Shown: positions 6,805 through 8,776 of the stretch, piece after piece | Position numbering within the stretch: the first letter of the stretch is position 1 | Layout: every line of letters starts with the position of its first letter | NCBI RefSeq assembly: GCF_014904065.1 | Contig: NZ_JACXJG010000012.1 | Coordinates: forward strand, 97,725-106,500 | Direction of reading: 5' to 3' | Length of the DNA: 8,776 bases | Origin: Gulosibacter sediminis | Lineage (GTDB): Bacteria > Actinomycetota > Actinomycetes > Actinomycetales > Microbacteriaceae | Position numbers and translations under genes: made by a program | Notes under the pieces: model-generated | Databases searched by the model: none | What the model was told of the DNA's origin: nothing | The model's input: only the letters and a program-made list of their open reading frames with translations

Positions 6805-8128
6805 CGTTCCGCCGCAACCGCGGCGTCGCGTCAACTCGCCGCTACCGGCGTGGCTGCGCCACACGGTTGGCCACAACGGGCAGCACCGGTGGCTCGTCGA
6901 CAGCGTCTTCGGCATCGGCATGATGCTGACCATCGGCTTCCCGTTTACGACCCGAGCCGACTGGAGCTACTTCTTCAACTGGGCGTCGGTGCCCGTGTGG
7001 CTGCTCTTCACCGCCGCCTGCGTCATTCGACGCATATCACCGTGGGCCTCGTTCGTGCTTGTCACGATCGGTTTCTGCATCAAGCTGCTGCTGGGGCTGC
7101 GGCCGCACGGCATGGAAGTTGCGATCCTCATCGTGCTTTACACGGGCGCCGTCTGGGGCTCGCGCACGCTGTTCTACCTCACGGCCGTCGCGAGCGTCGT
7201 GTACCCGGTCGTGCAGTCGGCCTACATCGCGACCTTTCCGCAGGACATGCCATTCATCACGATTTTTGCGGGCGACGGCATCGTCAGCCTCGACCGCATT
7301 ATCGTGAACTTCTCGATCGTTGCCGTGCCGTTGACGCTGTTTGCCATGATCAGTTGGGTTGCGGGCGCGCTGCAGCGCATGCAGATCTCAACGAGCCGAT
7401 CGGCGCACTCGGCGCAGATCGCCGAGCTCGAGTACCAGCGGGCGCAGGAACAGCTCGTGGTCGAACAGGAGCGCAGCCAGATCGCCCGCGACATGCACGA
7501 CGTCGTCGCGCACTCCCTGGCCGTTGTGGTGGCACAGGCCGACGGCGGCCGTTATCTCATGAAAAGTTCGCCGCAGGCCGTGGAGCCGGTGCTCGCGACG
7601 ATTTCCGAGACGGCTCGCGACGCGCTGCTCGATGTGCGCGGCCTCCTCTCGCAGTTGCGGCACACCCAAGCCGAAACCGAGCGCAAGACGCTCGACGACC
7701 TCCCGCCGCTCATCGGCCGCATCCGTGCCGCCGGCCTCAACCTACAGACGAATATGCAGGGGGAGCCGCATCCGGTGGGTGCGAACGCCGAGGTGGCGAT
7801 CTACCGGCTCGTGCAGGAGTCCCTCACCAACGCGCTCAAGTACGGTGACGGTCGATTCCCGACGCGCTTGCAAACCCAATGGGGCGAACAGCTGGAGATC
7901 ACGGTGCGCAATCGAGTCTCACGCAAGCCGAAGTCCCAGAGCGGATCTCGCCACGGTCTCGTCGGGATGCGCGAGCGACTCGCCGTCGTCGGCGGCACGG
8001 TCGCGGCCGGTCCGCAGGGCGAGGACTGGGTGGTAACCGCGACGGTGCCGTACTCGGACCGCTCGCGTGCGGCAGCAACTCCGGGCTTGCCGAACCTGCA
8101 GAACGAGGATGTTGGCGGCACGACGTAA
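6770..8128 (+). CDS. Two-component sensor histidine kinase, HisKA_3 (NarL/DesK type)
   Basis: This membrane sensor kinase of 452 residues would autophosphorylate on His and pass the phosphate to the regulator encoded next. A basic N-terminus is followed by about six hydrophobic segments (roughly residues 42-58, 68-86, 91-110, 115-130, 132-153 and 177-201), with little extracellular domain. This resembles intramembrane-sensing or DesK-like kinases. A helical linker (203-238) leads to the HisKA_3 H-box ARDMHDVVAHSL with phospho-acceptor His243. The HATPase part has the N-box VQESLTNALKYG (348-359, Asn354) and a glycine-rich HGLVGMRERL (395-404). The usual D-x-G-x-G box is not recognisable: residues 379-394 (VRNRVSRKPKSQSGSR) stand in its place. 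The GTG at 6770 is the first canonical start after an in-frame TGA at 6734 and overlaps era by 35 nt. It lacks a good Shine-Dalgarno. The signal and targets are unknown. Confidence 0.9.
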   Translation: MTQSSSAASASDVPPQPRRRVNSPLPAWLRHTVGHNGQHRWLVDSVFGIGMMLTIGFPFTTRADWSYFFNWASVPVWLLFTAACVIRRISPWASFVLVTIGFCIKLLLGLRPHGMEVAILIVLYTGAVWGSRTLFYLTAVASVVYPVVQSAYIATFPQDMPFITIFAGDGIVSLDRIIVNFSIVAVPLTLFAMISWVAGALQRMQISTSRSAHSAQIAELEYQRAQEQLVVEQERSQIARDMHDVVAHSLAVVVAQADGGRYLMKSSPQAVEPVLATISETARDALLDVRGLLSQLRHTQAETERKTLDDLPPLIGRIRAAGLNLQTNMQGEPHPVGANAEVAIYRLVQESLTNALKYGDGRFPTRLQTQWGEQLEITVRNRVSRKPKSQSGSRHGLVGMRERLAVVGGTVAAGPQGEDWVVTATVPYSDRSRAAATPGLPNLQNEDVGGTT

Positions 8129-8131
8129 TCT
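8126..8131 (+). promoter_or_regulatory. Possible -10 element for a leaderless regulator transcript
   Basis: TAATCT matches TANNNT, and its first three bases are the kinase stop codon. It ends 6 nt before the ATG at 8138. The stretch between has no Shine-Dalgarno, which suits a leaderless start. No good -35 box is seen at the usual distance. Coupled reading from the kinase message is the alternative. Confidence 0.35.
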
Positions 8132-8137
8132 GTTGCC

Positions 8138-8776
8138 ATGAACGAATCTCCCCAGCACGGCGGTCCGATCCGCGTCGCGCTCGTCGACGACCAGCAGCTC
8201 TTCCGCGGCGGCATCCGCATGCTGGTCGACTCGCAGGATGACATGGCGTATGTCGCCGAGGCTTCCGACGGCGCCGAAGCCGTCCGCCTCGCGATGTCGG
8301 TGAAGCCCGACGTGATTCTCATGGACGTGCGCATGCCGAACATGGATGGGCTCGAGGCGACCCAGCAGATCGTCGCCCGCGGACTCGAAAGCCGCATCCT
8401 CATCCTCACCACGTTCGACCTCGACAAGGCGGTCGCGCGCGCGGTCGCGGCCGGCGCCTCGGGCTTCGTGCTCAAGGACGCCGACCCCGAGTTCCTGCTC
8501 GCCGCCATCCGCACCGTGCACGGCGGCTCGGAGGTGTTCGCCGCACAGGCGACCGCCGACCTCATCCGCCGTTTCTCGCAGTCGCCGAACCGGCTCGAGG
8601 GCGAACCGGAGGAGTTCGAGGCCCTCACAGAGCGTGAGCGCGAGATGTTCTTCCTCGCAGCGAAGGGCATGTCGAACGGCGAGATCGCGACCCAGGAGTT
8701 CCTCTCAGAAGCCACCGTCAAGACGCACATTTCGCGCATCCTGGCGAAGCTTGGCCTGCGCGACCGCGTGCAGCTC
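8138..8776 (+). CDS. NarL/LuxR-family response regulator (3' truncated)
   Basis: This is the cytoplasmic DNA-binding response regulator paired with the kinase 9 nt upstream. The frame is open to the window end and gives 213 residues; NarL-type regulators usually have 215-230, so only a short tail is missing. The receiver domain (about 11-128) has acidic residues Asp17 and Asp18, phospho-acceptor Asp63 in ILMDVRMPNMDG, Thr91 in LTTFD and Lys113 in FVLKDAD, all the conserved active-site residues. A linker (about 145-160) is followed by the LuxR-type HTH from residue 163 (LTEREREMFFLAAKGMSNGEIA), with recognition-helix region SEATVKTHISRILAKLGL (190-207). The ATG gives the standard short N-terminus before the first beta strand. 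No Shine-Dalgarno is present (see 8126-8131). Target genes cannot be read from this window. Confidence 0.95.
   Translation, partial: MNESPQHGGPIRVALVDDQQLFRGGIRMLVDSQDDMAYVAEASDGAEAVRLAMSVKPDVILMDVRMPNMDGLEATQQIVARGLESRILILTTFDLDKAVARAVAAGASGFVLKDADPEFLLAAIRTVHGGSEVFAAQATADLIRRFSQSPNRLEGEPEEFEALTEREREMFFLAAKGMSNGEIATQEFLSEATVKTHISRILAKLGLRDRVQL

Noticed and set aside
5386..6933. Long minus-strand open frame of 515 codons across the CNNM gene, era and the kinase start
   Set aside because: It lies opposite three genes with clear domain motifs, spans gene boundaries, and its translation is low-complexity Ser/Arg/Asp-rich, as expected from the reverse strand of GC-biased codons.
8129..8137. Terminator between kinase and regulator genes
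   Set aside because: The gap is 9 nt with no hairpin or T-run.

Overview
The window looks like a chromosomal housekeeping segment of a high-GC actinobacterium, probably from or near Microbacteriaceae. The basis is strong G/C bias at third codon positions, frequent GTG and TTG starts, and the order hrcA, dnaJ (second paralogue), rsmE, HIT, phoH, ybeY, CNNM/CBS protein, era. The family assignment is an inference; the sequence holds no rRNA or other direct taxonomic marker.

All ten genes lie on the + strand and are packed almost without gaps. The layout is: hrcA, 5'-truncated by the window edge (2-973); dnaJ with a TTG start (1020-2114); rsmE (2114-2845); a HIT-family gene (2864-3211); phoH/ybeZ with a TTG start (3198-4166); ybeY (4163-4639); a DUF21/CBS/CorC membrane protein (4640-5920); era (5917-6804); a six-TM HisKA_3 sensor kinase (6770-8128); and a NarL/LuxR response regulator, 3'-truncated by the window edge (8138-8776). 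The longest intergenic stretch is 46 nt, so there is no unexplained stretch over 300 bases. I see no tRNA, rRNA, IS, CRISPR or prophage signal, and no clear terminator.

Functionally there are three blocks. hrcA and dnaJ form a heat-shock repressor and co-chaperone pair. rsmE, phoH, ybeY and era form a 16S rRNA maturation and modification block: RsmE methylates U1498, YbeY and YbeZ/PhoH work on 16S 3'-end processing and quality control, and Era binds near the 16S 3' end. The HIT and CNNM/CBS genes are embedded in it. The last block is a two-component system whose kinase frame begins inside the end of era.

The region is mostly ordinary and well conserved, and I do not see a convincing undescribed system. 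The points worth a second look are small. Two genes (HIT and the response regulator) lack a Shine-Dalgarno site but have a TANNNT hexamer 6-7 nt before the ATG, which suggests leaderless transcription. A perfect 6-bp inverted repeat lies in the end of era just before the kinase start. Era has a variant G4 motif (TKSE instead of NKxD). DnaJ carries an extra Cys-Cys pair in its first zinc motif. The kinase lacks a recognisable D-x-G-x-G ATP-binding box.
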